From assembly GCF_018603885.1 (NCBI RefSeq), contig NZ_JAHGAW010000007.1:228363-292362 (forward strand): 64,000 bases of DNA, in the 5' to 3' direction. Under the pieces are notes generated by a model. That model was not told the origin of the DNA. It worked only from the letters and a program-made list of their open reading frames with translations, and did not search any database. Positions 12,071 through 23,138 of the stretch are shown here, in pieces (the stretch's first letter is position 1; every line of letters begins with the position of its first letter). Position numbers and translations under genes: made by a program. The DNA is from Sphingobium nicotianae. Lineage in GTDB: Bacteria > Pseudomonadota > Alphaproteobacteria > Sphingomonadales > Sphingomonadaceae.

Positions 12071-13143
12071 TTGGCGAAGCCAGCTTCCAGCCGCACCAGA
12101 AAGCCCGCGACGGCTCCTGCCACGCTACCCGGAGCCGATCACAATCGCGAGCGTCCGGGCGAACCGGAAAGCTACAAGGCGAGCAAGGAAGAGCTGCTCG
12201 AATTCTACCGGCAGATGCTGCTGATCCGCCGCTTCGAGGAGCGCGCCGGCCAGCTTTACGGTCTCGGCTTCATCGGCGGCTTCTGCCATCTCTATATCGG
12301 CCAGGAAGCGGTCGCGGTCGGCATCCAGTCGGCGCTGACGCCCGGCAAGGACAGCGTCATCACCGGCTATCGCGATCATGGTCACATGCTTGCCTACGGC
12401 ATCGATCCCAAGCTCATCATGGCCGAGCTGACGGGCCGCGAGGCGGGCATCTCGCGCGGCAAGGGCGGCTCGATGCACATGTTCAGCGTCGAGCATAAAT
12501 TCTACGGCGGCCACGGCATCGTGGGCGCACAGGTGTCGCTCGGCACCGGTCTCGCCTTCGGTCACAAGTACAAGGAAGATGGCGGCGTCTGCATCGCCTA
12601 TTTCGGCGACGGCGCGGCCAATCAGGGCCAGGTCTATGAGAGCTTCAACATGGCCGAGCTGTGGAAGCTGCCGATCATCTACGTGATCGAGAATAACGGC
12701 TATGCGATGGGCACCTCGGTGCAGCGCAGCTCGTCCGAAGGCGAGCTGTATCGCCGCGGCGAGAGCTTCCGCATCCCCGGCATCCAGGTCGACGGCATGG
12801 ACGTGCTCGCCGTCCGCGGCGCGACCGAGACGGCGCTGGAATATGTCCGTGCCGGCAAGGGGCCTATCCTGCTGGAAATGAAGACCTATCGCTATCGCGG
12901 CCACTCCATGTCCGATCCCGCCAAATATCGCTCGCGTGACGAAGTGCAGCATGTGCGCGACACGTCCGATCCGATCGACGGCCTCAAGAAAGTGCTGATG
13001 GAAGCGGGCGTGAAGGAAGAGGATTTGAAGTCGCTCGACGCCCAGATCCGCAAGACCGTGAGCGAGGCGGCCGATTTCGCCGAAAGCTCGCCGGAGCCCG
13101 ACGCTTCCGAATTGTATACCGACGTCCTGGTGGAGCAGTATTG

Positions 13144-13144
<1 letters not shown>
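12071..13144 (+). CDS. pdhA: pyruvate dehydrogenase E1 component, alpha subunit
   Basis: The 357-residue protein decarboxylates pyruvate with thiamine diphosphate as half of the alpha2-beta2 E1 enzyme. The ThDP motif runs from [20 protein letters not shown] to IENN, and the regulatory-loop region [15 protein letters not shown] is present. It has a Pro/Ala-rich N-terminal extension of about 30 residues. Its start is a TTG at 12071, nine bases after GAGAAGGA, with no better in-frame ATG. The stop overlaps the pdhB start by one base (TGATG). E2 and E3 genes are not in the window. Confidence 0.95.
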
Positions 13145-14550
<1,406 letters not shown>

Positions 14551-14574
14551 TGGCGCGGGCCGAAAGGTTCGCCG

Positions 14575-15234
14575 TCAGTCGCAGAGGGCGGCCGTCGCTC
14601 CCTCGGTGTTGTGGACGCCGCTGCCGCCGGTTGTGTGCGTGTCGTCGCCGTTGAAATCGCGGTCGTCGCGGACCGTCATGGCCGCAATGTCCTTGATCAC
14701 CGTCGTCGGCACCAGCCGCGCGGAGATCAAAGGCTGATAGTCATAGGCGACCTCGACGAACATGACGCCGCCCCCGGCCGGCGCGGTCACGGTCTGGCCG
14801 GTTGGGCCCATGTTCGGTTTGTTGACGTCGCCCTGCACGCCATAGCTCGATGGATAGGCCTTGCCGCCATAGCAGCGTTGCCAATGAATCCTGTATTTGC
14901 CGGCGTTGTTGGGATCCGGCTCGAGGCTGGACAGGATCACCCGGCCCTTGGCCGCGAGATTGAGCGTGCCGCCCTGCAGGTTCGCGCCGATGAACAGGTC
15001 GTTGATCTGGGTTTCGGTGATCTGCGGGCTGGTCAGCAGGCTGTTCGTGCCGATGCGCGCGGAGTTGTCCGCGACATGCAGCGCGATCTGGCTGACGCGC
15101 ATCTTGGTGATGGCGAAGTTGGTGACTTCCGCGCCGGACAGGAACATGCCCAGGATGATCGGCGCGGTGAGCGCGAACTCGACCGCGGCGAGGCCGCTCT
15201 CGCAGCATGCCAGACGATCAAGAGGCTTAATCAT
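14575..15234 (-). CDS. TadE-like pseudopilin, third gene of the Tad operon
   Basis: The 219-residue protein has a short basic N-terminus followed by ESGLAAVEFALTAPIILGMFLSG, the TadE-type processing and hydrophobic region in which the residue after Gly begins the mature helix and the following Glu is required for assembly. The remainder is an exported domain with a Cys pair region and a C-terminal Gly/Thr-rich tail. Its ATG overlaps the upstream gene's stop by eight bases. TadE-like minor pilins help build Flp pili; no other tad genes are near. It ends 25 bases from pdhB, convergent. Confidence 0.8.
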   Translation of the reverse strand: MIKPLDRLACCESGLAAVEFALTAPIILGMFLSGAEVTNFAITKMRVSQIALHVADNSARIGTNSLLTSPQITETQINDLFIGANLQGGTLNLAAKGRVILSSLEPDPNNAGKYRIHWQRCYGGKAYPSSYGVQGDVNKPNMGPTGQTVTAPAGGGVMFVEVAYDYQPLISARLVPTTVIKDIAAMTVRDDRDFNGDDTHTTGGSGVHNTEGATAALCD

Positions 15235-15937
15235 AGGGAGCCCCGGGGGTTGGAGAGTCTGCGCCGGCATGGCCGCCGCCACAATGCAGCGGGGACGCGG
15301 GAGCAGGCCCATAGACGCCCTGATCGCCAAAGGGCTGGTTGGCGAGCACCGTCGTGGCGGTGAGCGTCGTCGTGCCCTTGCCGTTGATCAGCTTGTCGAT
15401 CGGGAACATGCGCGGATAGCTGACCTTGACGGTATAGACGACATTGTCGCGCGCGCCGGCATGATCGACGCTGTCGCCGCCGTCGCGATCGAACACCCCG
15501 TTGCTGTTGGCATCGATGAACGCTTCGCCATTGTTGCACTTGCCGTCCTTGAAGGTGCCGGCCGCGGAGTCGGTGAAGGTCTCGGCCTGGGCGGCGGCGG
15601 CCTTGGAGAAGGTCCGGTAGAAGCGCCGGGTGATCGTCACCGCGGCGGTCTTTTGAAGCGTGCCGAGCTGAGCGCGCACGACGGCGTCCAGCGCGTCACG
15701 CTGCGTCGTGCCGGTCCCCGCGGCGGTTTCGAGCGTGCCGTCGCGCGCGGCCTTCTGCACTGCGCCCTGCAGCACCCCCTGCATGTAGAGCGTGTGGCCG
15801 GTGTCGAGCGCGCCGAGCAGCAGCACGCAGAGCACCGGTGCGATCAGCCCGAATTCGAGGATCGTGGTTCCCTCCTGGCAGCGCGCGAGGCGGCGCAGGT
15901 GGCGGCGATGGGCGGGGAGGGGAATCACAGGCGCCAT
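15227..15937 (-). CDS. TadE-like pseudopilin, second gene of the Tad operon
   Basis: The 236-residue protein begins with basic residues and then EGTTILEFGLIAPVLCVLLLGALDTGH, matching TadE/TadG N-termini (Gly before the cleavage site, Glu at mature position 5). The exported part includes an Asp-rich, calcium-loop-like segment, IDANSNGVFDRDGGD, about residue 155. It starts three bases after the vWA gene ends and overlaps the third gene, so the three form one transcript. A minor-pilin role is inferred from family and context. Confidence 0.8.
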   Translation of the reverse strand: MAPVIPLPAHRRHLRRLARCQEGTTILEFGLIAPVLCVLLLGALDTGHTLYMQGVLQGAVQKAARDGTLETAAGTGTTQRDALDAVVRAQLGTLQKTAAVTITRRFYRTFSKAAAAQAETFTDSAAGTFKDGKCNNGEAFIDANSNGVFDRDGGDSVDHAGARDNVVYTVKVSYPRMFPIDKLINGKGTTTLTATTVLANQPFGDQGVYGPAPASPLHCGGGHAGADSPTPGAPYD

Positions 15938-15940
15938 GGC

Positions 15941-18175
15941 TCAGCTCGTCAGCCGCAGTTCGGCGATTTCGGATGCGATCTGCTTGAAGTTGGCGATCAG
16001 GGTCGCGGTGCTCGCTGCCGAGAAATATTTGCCGGGCGAGGCGCAGTTGGAGAGGCGCGTCTCGGTCGCGGAGGAGGTGCCGCCGCCATAGGAGACGACC
16101 CAGAGCGTGATGTTCTTGTTCTTGATCGCCGTGCACAGCGCATCGAGACGCGCATCCAATATGTCGTCGGTATTGCCGCCGCTCGGCGCATAGGTCGTCT
16201 GTCGGCGGTCCCACCAGGGGATGCCCTGCGAGGAATAATTGTCGACCGCCGTGTTGGTGTCGCCGTCGGTCATGAAGATGATGTGCCGCTGGATGGCACC
16301 GCCGGTCGGCGTCGCGGCATTCTCGCTCGCGAAGATGCCGGTCGGCGAGATGAAGCGCGCGCCCCACATCATCCCGATGTCGTGATAAGTGTTGCCCGTC
16401 GCCACCAGCGAGTTGACGTAGGTCACGAAGCCGGAGGACGTGTACCAGGTCTGCAGCTTCTTCGCCTGGGCCGGGCAGGTGGTCGTGATGTTGTGATCGA
16501 GATCGTCCGTCGTGGTGACGGGATCATAGGAGTTGCTCGCTCCCCAGCCGCTGCCGGTATAGCGTCCCCAGACAGCGTCCGGGAGCACCGGCCCCCATTG
16601 CGTCGTCGGGTCGCTGGGATCGGGCATCAGATCGATGTCCATGTCCTTGGCAGTGCTCGGGATCGGGCTCCATTCGTCCGACGGATTATAGTCGGAATTC
16701 TGGAAGGTCGGCATGCGCTCCTCGATGCAGCCGCCCCATGTCGCCGTCTGGTTGGCGACGATCGTGAAATTGGTCGGGGTTTTCGATCCGGAAACGTTGT
16801 AGGAGGGGCTGGTCGCCCAGCCGGTCGGGATCTGGATCGAACCGTTCCAGCTCGATCCCCCCGCCTTCAGGCCGGAGACATCCAGCGGCGCCTGCTTGTA
16901 GGTCCAGCTGACCCACTTCTCATAGTCCGTCCAGGTGATCGGCTTGGTGGAGGTCGCCGTGCCGTTGGTGCGGCTGTAACCCGTGATCGCGGTTCCGATC
17001 TCGAGGTAGCAGGCACTCGATTTCCAAGTATAGCGCAAGCCATAGACGGTGCGCGGATCGGTGCCGGAATAGGTCAATGTCTGGTCGGTGTCCGGCCCAG
17101 GGGCCGTACTCCGCCAGGTGGGCGTGCTGCTGCTCGACAAGGTTGCGGTGATGGTTCCTCCCACGTCCTCGATCGCGTTGAGCGTGCTGCCGGAGTTGGC
17201 GAGATTGTTGAGACCGGTGCAGCCCGAGCTGGTCGTCTTGTCGGTGCGCTTGCGCAAATAGGTGTGGCCATTGATCGTCTGATCCGAGCCCGGGGTCGCA
17301 AAACCGGCAAAATCGTTGGAGGCATTATAGGAGGACGGCGTGCTGCTCGGCGTCCAGCCGGACCAGCTGCCCAGCGCGCTTTCCGCTCCCACCGTCCAGG
17401 TATGCACGGGCGTCGTATTTGCGACCCGCGTCTGGAAATCCCTGCTGTTCGCGAGAAAGTCGTTCGGCAGCAATTTGCCGAGATTGACGTTCACCGAATA
17501 GGGCACGAAGCCGATGCGGATCTGCGCCGTGCCGGTATAGCTGGTCGCGGTCGGGTCGCTGCCGCAGACTTCCGGCGTGTTCACCTTCACCAGCGCCTCG
17601 TAGAAGCATTTGACCGCGCTCTTGAGACCGGTGATCTTGGCGCCGGTCTGGGGCGAGGATGCGTAGCAATTGGAGCCCGGCGCGCAGTTCATCGATCCGG
17701 TATTGTCGAGCACGAACATGACGTCCGTGTTGGGGATCTCCATCTTGGCCGTGCAGGTCACCGTGAGACTGCGCTGCGTCATGCCGAAGACGCGCATGAT
17801 CGTCATCGGCACGGCGACCGTCGCGGTGCCGGTGACGGTCCCGGCGCTCTCCGTATAGTTGCTGGACAGCGTGCCGGTGCCATAGGCGTTGGTCTTGAAG
17901 TTGGCGGCGAAGAGCTCATCCGCCCGCGATTGCGAATTGCCGGTGCCGGTGGTCGTCCAGCTTCCCGATCCCATCGCCTTTCGGCCCGCCAGCGCGCCGG
18001 CATCACAAGCCTGTTGCAGGCGCGTCTTGGTCAGGTAGAGACGACTCATGTCGACACCGCCGCCAATCAGCCCGGCCAGCGGCACCATCGCCGCCGCCGC
18101 GATCGCGATGGTGTTGCCGCGAATATCGCGCGCAAGCCGTGTCAGAAAGGATGCGCCTGCCCGGTTGCGCGCCAT
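15941..18175 (-). CDS. TadG-like protein with von Willebrand A domain
   Basis: The 744-residue protein has a TadG-type N-terminus (RDIRGNTIAIAAAAMVPLAGLIGGGVDMSR) with one membrane span near residues 21-42, then a von Willebrand A fold with the metal site DNTGSM at 157-162 and a later FMTDGDTNT. Between these lies a long insert of about 350 residues rich in Ser, Thr, Trp and Gly. GAGGA precedes the ATG at 18175, so the longer frame from 18223 is rejected. TadG proteins act in Flp pilus biogenesis; with the two TadE-like genes it forms a detached module lacking the TadA ATPase and TadV peptidase. Confidence 0.85.
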   Translation of the reverse strand: MARNRAGASFLTRLARDIRGNTIAIAAAAMVPLAGLIGGGVDMSRLYLTKTRLQQACDAGALAGRKAMGSGSWTTTGTGNSQSRADELFAANFKTNAYGTGTLSSNYTESAGTVTGTATVAVPMTIMRVFGMTQRSLTVTCTAKMEIPNTDVMFVLDNTGSMNCAPGSNCYASSPQTGAKITGLKSAVKCFYEALVKVNTPEVCGSDPTATSYTGTAQIRIGFVPYSVNVNLGKLLPNDFLANSRDFQTRVANTTPVHTWTVGAESALGSWSGWTPSSTPSSYNASNDFAGFATPGSDQTINGHTYLRKRTDKTTSSGCTGLNNLANSGSTLNAIEDVGGTITATLSSSSTPTWRSTAPGPDTDQTLTYSGTDPRTVYGLRYTWKSSACYLEIGTAITGYSRTNGTATSTKPITWTDYEKWVSWTYKQAPLDVSGLKAGGSSWNGSIQIPTGWATSPSYNVSGSKTPTNFTIVANQTATWGGCIEERMPTFQNSDYNPSDEWSPIPSTAKDMDIDLMPDPSDPTTQWGPVLPDAVWGRYTGSGWGASNSYDPVTTTDDLDHNITTTCPAQAKKLQTWYTSSGFVTYVNSLVATGNTYHDIGMMWGARFISPTGIFASENAATPTGGAIQRHIIFMTDGDTNTAVDNYSSQGIPWWDRRQTTYAPSGGNTDDILDARLDALCTAIKNKNITLWVVSYGGGTSSATETRLSNCASPGKYFSAASTATLIANFKQIASEIAELRLTS

Positions 18176-18293
18176 GAAGGTCCTCGTTGCTCTCACCCGC
18201 CGGACTCCTTGCGCAGCGCGCAATGGGTCCGAGCCAAGCCTCCCATTAGCTGCGGTTGGTGGACAAAACCCTAATCGCCGTGGTTGACGAGCA

Positions 18294-18977
18294 GTGAACG
18301 CCTTGGAAAACGGCGCCGTTTCACCGGCAGATCTGGCGCCCTTGCCGCGCCTGCTGCTGGCTTATGCCCCTGCGGAGATGCGCGATTGGCACGGCCTGTG
18401 CTGGCTGCTGGACCAGCGTCTGGCGGCCGTCGCCCAGCGTGGCGGCGACGCGACGATTGCCGCGATCCGGCTGGCCTGGTGGGACGCTGTGCTCGTCGAG
18501 AATGACCTGTCGAAGGGACGAGGCGAACCCCTCGTGGAGCGGTGGCGCCTGATCGCTCCGGCGGGCATGGAGCAAGTCGCCGGCCAGCTCATCGACGGTT
18601 GGCGGGCGCTGGTCGCGCCGGAGGCGATGAGCGAAGAGGATCTGCTGGCCTATGGCGAGGCGCGGGGCGGCGGTCTGTTCGGTCTGCTCGCTGGTGACGC
18701 ACAGGCCGCGCAGGGGCGTGACGTGAGAAGCGCCGGCTGCCTCTGGGCGCTCTGGGATCTCGCTGCCCATGTCCGCGACGAGAGCCTGGCACGACGCGCG
18801 GTGGCCACCGCGCGCGAGGTCGCCGATCGCAGCATTCCCCCGGCCGGTGCCGGGTTCAAGCCTCTTCGCCTCGCCCGCGCCCTGGCTCTGGCCGACGTGC
18901 GCACCGGCCGTGTACCGCGGGGCGGATTTTCCCCGCGCCATTATGGGCGCTTGCTGCTGGCGTCCCTGCGCGGCTAG
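18294..18977 (+). CDS. squalene/phytoene synthase-like protein
   Basis: The 227-residue protein starts at GTG. It resembles the short squalene/phytoene synthase superfamily members (DUF/NDUFAF6-like), with LRLAWW-type helix IAAIRLAWWDAVLVEND and a following helical bundle. The two DxxxD prenyl-diphosphate metal motifs of true phytoene synthases are not obvious, so catalytic activity is doubtful. In other proteobacteria such short relatives have no defined reaction. It is divergent from the Tad operon and precedes an EF-hand gene. Confidence 0.6.
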   Translation: MNALENGAVSPADLAPLPRLLLAYAPAEMRDWHGLCWLLDQRLAAVAQRGGDATIAAIRLAWWDAVLVENDLSKGRGEPLVERWRLIAPAGMEQVAGQLIDGWRALVAPEAMSEEDLLAYGEARGGGLFGLLAGDAQAAQGRDVRSAGCLWALWDLAAHVRDESLARRAVATAREVADRSIPPAGAGFKPLRLARALALADVRTGRVPRGGFSPRHYGRLLLASLRG

Positions 18978-19012
18978 TCTGTCCGGCGTCGCGAACGGGC
19001 AGGGGGGATGCC

Positions 19013-19504
19013 ATGGGACGCTTTCTGGCCGGATCGGTTGCCGCGTTGCTGCTCGTCGCGGCCGGCCTCTTCTGGTGGCAGTTTGAGGCCGATCGCACGG
19101 CGCGACCGCTCGTCGCGCGGGGCGGCGCGCAGGCCCAGCCGCCGATCCTGCCGGGTGAGGGCGATCCTGCCGCGCGCGGCGCGCCGCCGCCCGGCGTGCC
19201 TCAGGCCACCCAGCGCACCCGCGAGCAACGCCGCTTCGACCGCTTCGATCGCAATCGCGACAGTCTCATCACCCGCAACGAGATGATGGCGACCCGCGCC
19301 GCCGCCTTCCGCAAGCTGGACAAGGACGGCAACAATCTCCTCTCCTTCGAGGAATGGGCCGTCCGCACCTCGGACCGCTTCGCCGGCGCCGACGCCAACA
19401 AGGACGGCAAGCTCACCCCCGCCGAATTCGCCACGACGGCGAAGAAACCGGCGGCCAAGCGACCGCAGAATTGCGCCTGCGAACCGGCGCCAGAGGAGGA
19501 CTGA
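19013..19504 (+). CDS. membrane-anchored EF-hand calcium-binding protein
   Basis: The 163-residue protein has an N-terminal signal anchor (residues 5-23), a Pro/Gly/Ala-rich linker and three EF-hand-like loops: DRNRDSLITRNE (degenerate), DKDGNNLLSFEE and DANKDGKLTPAE. The last two keep the acidic positions needed for calcium. A Lys-rich tail with two cysteines (NCACEP) follows. Such periplasmic calmodulin-like proteins are common in sphingomonads and have no assigned role. The preceding gene ends 36 bases upstream in the same direction. Confidence 0.8.
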   Translation: MGRFLAGSVAALLLVAAGLFWWQFEADRTARPLVARGGAQAQPPILPGEGDPAARGAPPPGVPQATQRTREQRRFDRFDRNRDSLITRNEMMATRAAAFRKLDKDGNNLLSFEEWAVRTSDRFAGADANKDGKLTPAEFATTAKKPAAKRPQNCACEPAPEED

Positions 19505-19612
19505 CTATCGCCGGGATGGCCGGTCATAATTGAAGACGGGCGTCGAATGGCGGGCTTTGGATCCTAGAGCCCATCAGCTTTTGATTGGAGCACTAATTCT
19601 GTCCAATCCGCC

Positions 19613-19918
19613 CTAGTTCGCCTTCTTGTCGATTAGAACGGCCTGTTGCCATCGGCCCGGCGTCTTGTCGGTTCGGTGAATGCAGCCGGACCAACAGCAG
19701 GGCCGCCCTTTTCCTTCAAGCAACTCTTCGCAGGTTCGCTCAATGCGGCGGGTGCGCGTTTTCGCCTGTTTGGCATCGTCGACCCAACAAATAAACTCGT
19801 TGCGACCGAGCGGCGTCAGGCCCTGCCAAAGTGCAAAGGTTTCCGGATTTGATTGCAGGGCCGCTTGCATATCAGCCGATGCCGTGTGGACGGTCCCGTG
19901 AGAAAAGGCGTCAGTCAC
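19613..19918 (-). CDS. YdeI/OmdA-family small protein
   Basis: About 101 residues, matching the YdeI/OmpD-associated (bacteriocin-protection) helical domain: LQSNPETFALWQGLTPLGRNEFICWVDDAKQAKTRTRRIE. It is followed by a Cys-rich CCWSGCIHR that could bind metal. The start is uncertain: GTG at 19918, or ATG at 19870, which would trim 16 residues; the open frame continues to 20008 into the trmFO 3' end. The protective role in the family name comes from Salmonella work and should not be assumed here. Confidence 0.7.
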   Translation of the reverse strand: MTDAFSHGTVHTASADMQAALQSNPETFALWQGLTPLGRNEFICWVDDAKQAKTRTRRIERTCEELLEGKGRPCCWSGCIHRTDKTPGRWQQAVLIDKKAN

Positions 19919-19965
19919 TGGAAACCTATAACGCTTCTGAGTGGCCCGTCCAAATTCCTTGACGC

Positions 19966-21321
19966 TTAAGCCGACATCATCCCGCTTACCGGCAACCCCC
20001 GCTTCCACTCCGCCAGCGCCGCCCGCGCCCGGTCGGTATAGCCGAGCTTGCGATCCTTCTTGCGCACACTCTCGTCGAGCGGCGGGAACAGGCCGAAATT
20101 GACGTTCATCGGCTGATAGCTCTCCGCCTCCGCGCCGCCGGTGATATGGCCGAGCAGGGCGCCCAGCGCGGTCTCCACCGGTGGCGGCGCCATCGCGCGC
20201 CCAGCCAGTTCCGCCGCGCTCATCAGCCCCGCCAGCAGGCCGACCGCCGCGCTCTCGACATAGCCCTCGCAGCCGGTGATCTGCCCGGCGAAGCGGATAT
20301 GCGGCGCCCCGCGCAGCCGCAGTTCGGCGTCGAGCAGTTCGGGGCTCTTGATGAAGGTGTTGCGATGCAGCCCGCCGAGCCGCGCGAACTGCGCATTCTC
20401 CAACCCCGGAATGGTGCGGAACAAGGCGACCTGCGCCTCATATTTGAGCTTGGTCTGGAAGCCAACCATGTTCCACAAGGTACCCAGCGCATTGTCCTGC
20501 CGCAGCTGCACGACCGCATGCGGCCAGCGCCCGGTGCGTGGATTGTCCAGGCCGACCGGCTTCATCGGCCCGTGGCGCAGGGTGTCGACGCCGCGATCGG
20601 CCATCACCTCGATCGGCATGCATCCCTCGAAATAGGGCGTGTCCTTCTCCCATTGCTTGAACTCGGTCTTGGGCCCGTCGCGCAGCCCCGCGACGAAGGC
20701 CTCATATTGCTCCCGGTTCATCGGGCAGTTGATATAATCCTTGCCGTCGCCGTCAGGCGATCCCTTGTCCCAGCGGCTCGCCTTCCAGGCGATCTCCATG
20801 TCGATCGTCTCGCCATGCACGATCGGCGCGATGGCGTCGAAGAAAGCCAGCTGATCGCGGCCCGTCGCGCTGGCGATCGCCTCGGCCAGCGGCGCGGCGG
20901 TAAGCGGGCCGGTCGCAACGATCGTCAGCCCCTCCGTTGGCAGGCGGTCGATCCGCTCGCGCACCAACTCGATCAGCGGATGCGCCTCGATGGCGCGGGT
21001 GACACCCTGCGCGAAAAGATCCCGGTCCACGGCCAGGGCCGATCCCGCCGGCACCTTCGCCGTGTCCGCCTGCGCCATGATCAGCGAGCCGAGCGCGCGC
21101 ATCTCCTGATGCAGCAGCCCCACCGCATTGCTGCTGGCGTCGTCGGACCGGAAGCTGTTCGAGCAGACCATCTCCGCCAGCGCGTCGCCCTGATGCGCTG
21201 CCGTGGTGTCGCCGCCGCCGCGCATTTCGGAGAGCCGCACCGGCACCCCGGCCTGAGCGAGCTGCCATGCCGCTTCGCTGCCCGCGAGGCCACCGCCGAT
21301 GATATGAACTTTGTGGGTCAT
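19966..21321 (-). CDS. trmFO: methylenetetrahydrofolate-tRNA-(uracil-5-)-methyltransferase TrmFO
   Basis: The 451-residue flavoprotein methylates U54 in the T loop of tRNA using methylenetetrahydrofolate and FAD. The FAD-binding loop is at the N-terminus ([18 protein letters not shown]), with the conserved CSNSFRSDD and later [14 protein letters not shown], plus TKLKYEAQ and [14 protein letters not shown] near the C-terminal nucleotide site. Length and motifs match the family fully. This uses a folate pathway distinct from the SAM-dependent TrmA of enterics. Confidence 0.96.
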   Translation of the reverse strand: MTHKVHIIGGGLAGSEAAWQLAQAGVPVRLSEMRGGGDTTAAHQGDALAEMVCSNSFRSDDASSNAVGLLHQEMRALGSLIMAQADTAKVPAGSALAVDRDLFAQGVTRAIEAHPLIELVRERIDRLPTEGLTIVATGPLTAAPLAEAIASATGRDQLAFFDAIAPIVHGETIDMEIAWKASRWDKGSPDGDGKDYINCPMNREQYEAFVAGLRDGPKTEFKQWEKDTPYFEGCMPIEVMADRGVDTLRHGPMKPVGLDNPRTGRWPHAVVQLRQDNALGTLWNMVGFQTKLKYEAQVALFRTIPGLENAQFARLGGLHRNTFIKSPELLDAELRLRGAPHIRFAGQITGCEGYVESAAVGLLAGLMSAAELAGRAMAPPPVETALGALLGHITGGAEAESYQPMNVNFGLFPPLDESVRKKDRKLGYTDRARAALAEWKRGLPVSGMMSA

Positions 21322-21562
21322 GGCGCGCGGGTCTAGTCGCTCCCGGTGCGAATGAGAACCAGGATGTGCACCTGGCCGCTCCTTGTCGAATCCGCTGTCC
21401 TACAGGCCCCTCGTCATGGCACGGCGGAGGAGTTCTTTCTCAGCATGCATAATCGCTTTTCTCGATCAGAGGATTGGGGATCCTGTAATTGGCGGCTCGC
21501 GGAAGCGAAAATAAATGCTTTTCCCCGTGACCTTCGTGACCTTTGCAAGATTGTTACGCATC

Positions 21563-21585
21563 CCTGATCGACTGGCTCGATCAGG
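21563..21585 (-). terminator. hairpin downstream of the DUF952 gene
   Basis: CCTGATCGA and TCGATCAGG form a perfect nine-base stem with a five-base loop, four bases past the DUF952 stop. There is no T run, so if it terminates it is not a classical intrinsic terminator. The remaining 240 bases to trmFO hold a 73-codon open frame without support. Confidence 0.45.
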
Positions 21586-21589
21586 CGCC

Positions 21590-21940
21590 TCAGTCGAACC
21601 CGGCCGGAAACACATGCTTCCCATCCGGTCCCAGCCTCAACTTGCTGTGACCCGCCACCGCATCCCTCGAAATGGTTCCATAGACGTGCGGAAACAGCGC
21701 CCCGCCCCGTGACGGCTCCCACTTCACGGTGTCGCCCAGCGTCGGCAGGTCGACCATCACCAGGATTGCGGGGTCCGCGTCGGCGAACCATTTGGCCGCT
21801 GTCTCCCGCACCTGCTCGCGGGCGGAGAGGTGGATGTAGCCGTCCGCCACATCGACGGGCGAACCGGTGAAAACCCCCGATTCGCGCCAAGCCGTCCATT
21901 CCTCAGGGCGCAAGAGCTTGAAAGCGAACAAATCCGTCAT
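21590..21940 (-). CDS. DUF952 domain protein
   Basis: The 116-residue protein matches DUF952: FAFKLLRPEEWTAWRESGVFTGSPVDVADGYIHLSAREQVRETA, then a VDLPTLGDTVKWEPSRGGALFPHVYGTI region with the conserved Gly-Phe-Pro-His-Tyr. The family is thought to have an ADP-ribosyltransferase-like fold related to RNA 2'-phosphotransferases, but no activity is assigned. It is a single gene, divergent from tesB. Confidence 0.85.
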   Translation of the reverse strand: MTDLFAFKLLRPEEWTAWRESGVFTGSPVDVADGYIHLSAREQVRETAAKWFADADPAILVMVDLPTLGDTVKWEPSRGGALFPHVYGTISRDAVAGHSKLRLGPDGKHVFPAGFD

Positions 21941-22060
21941 GCCGCGACGCTACGGCATGGTTCAGCCTGCGTCCAGCGCTTGCTTGGCGCGCCGCTTTGG
22001 CCCAACTTCGGCTGGCTCGTGCCATGCGGGCCGCGATGATAACGGGGACGACACAAGGCG

Positions 22061-22954
22061 ATGACGGACGCGGCGCCGGATATGGACATGCTCGTGCGGG
22101 GGCTCATCCATCTGCTCGATGTTGTGCCGGGCGAGCCGGCCGGCCATTTCGCCGGCGTTCGCAAGCCCGGCGGCGTCGGCCGCGTGTTCGGCGGCCAGGT
22201 GATCGGTCAGGCGCTGATGGCGGCGACCAAGACCGTGCCGGACGAGCGTCTCGTCCATTCGCTGCACTGCTATTTCCTGCGCCCCGGCAGCGAGGATCAT
22301 GGCATCGACTATGAGGTCATCGCCGACATGGAGGGACGCTCCTTCTCCAATCGCCGCGTCGTCGCGCGTCAGCAGGAGAAGGTCATCTACTCAATGACGG
22401 CCTCCTTCCACCGCGATGAGCCCGGGCCGGCCCATGCCTTGGCGATGCCTGACGTGCCGCCGCCGGAGGATCTGCTCAACATACGCGATCTCATGCGCCT
22501 GCATCCGCTCCCGGCCGGTCCGGCCATGCGCCGCATGGCGAGCCAGCCCGGCCCGCTCGATTTCCGGCCCGTCGGTGCGATCCAGCAGGGCGCGTCGCTC
22601 GATAATCTGGAGCCGGACTCGCTGTGCTGGATGCGAATCGGGCGCGGCGCTCTCGGTGTCTCGCAGGCCTTCCAGCGCGCCGCGCTTGCCTATATGAGCG
22701 ATCTCCTGTTGCTCGCCACCGCCTATCGCCCGCACGGCCTGCAGATCGGCGGGCCGGAGGTGATCAGCGCCAGCATTGATCACAGCCTCTGGTTCCATGG
22801 TGATGTCGAGTGCGGCGAGTGGCTGCTCTATGCGATGGACAGCCCGTTCGGCGGCGGGGGACGCGGCTTCTCGCGCGGCAATTTCTTCGCGCAGGATGGA
22901 CGCCTGATCGCGAGCGTCGCCCAGGAGGGGCTCATGCGCCTCAAGGAAGGGTAA
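22061..22954 (+). CDS. tesB: acyl-CoA thioesterase II
   Basis: The 297-residue protein has the double hot-dog fold of TesB, hydrolysing medium and long acyl-CoAs. Conserved stretches are VFGGQVIGQALMAA, HSLHCYFLRPG, GRSFSNRRVVARQ and, in the second half, SIDHSLWFH plus GRGFSRGNFFAQDGRLIASVAQEGLMR, which supplies the catalytic Asp/Gln/Thr-type site. The ATG at 22061 has a weak AAGGCG upstream. It stands alone; a GC hairpin at 23078-23097 lies downstream. Confidence 0.93.
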   Translation: MTDAAPDMDMLVRGLIHLLDVVPGEPAGHFAGVRKPGGVGRVFGGQVIGQALMAATKTVPDERLVHSLHCYFLRPGSEDHGIDYEVIADMEGRSFSNRRVVARQQEKVIYSMTASFHRDEPGPAHALAMPDVPPPEDLLNIRDLMRLHPLPAGPAMRRMASQPGPLDFRPVGAIQQGASLDNLEPDSLCWMRIGRGALGVSQAFQRAALAYMSDLLLLATAYRPHGLQIGGPEVISASIDHSLWFHGDVECGEWLLYAMDSPFGGGGRGFSRGNFFAQDGRLIASVAQEGLMRLKEG

Positions 22955-23138
22955 TGGTTCATCCAGTGAAATGCGATCGTTGCAACTGGGCAACATGAAT
23001 GCCAAATATGCAATCGCAAAAGTCGATCGCGTAAACGGCTGAACCGGCACGGCAATTGCTCGCCCGCGCGAGTTTTCCGCCGGAAATCGCTCCGGCGAGC
23101 CCTCTCCTTAACGTCATTTTAAGTATGTAACGCGACAT

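Noticed and set aside
14897..18274. Very long open frame on the plus strand opposite the Tad genes
   Set aside because: It is Arg/Gly/Ala/Asp-rich with no domain, while the opposite strand encodes recognisable TadG and TadE proteins. High GC leaves antisense frames open.
21346..21567. 73-codon open frame between trmFO and the DUF952 gene
   Set aside because: No ribosome binding site, no recognisable motif, and it ends inside the DUF952 hairpin region.
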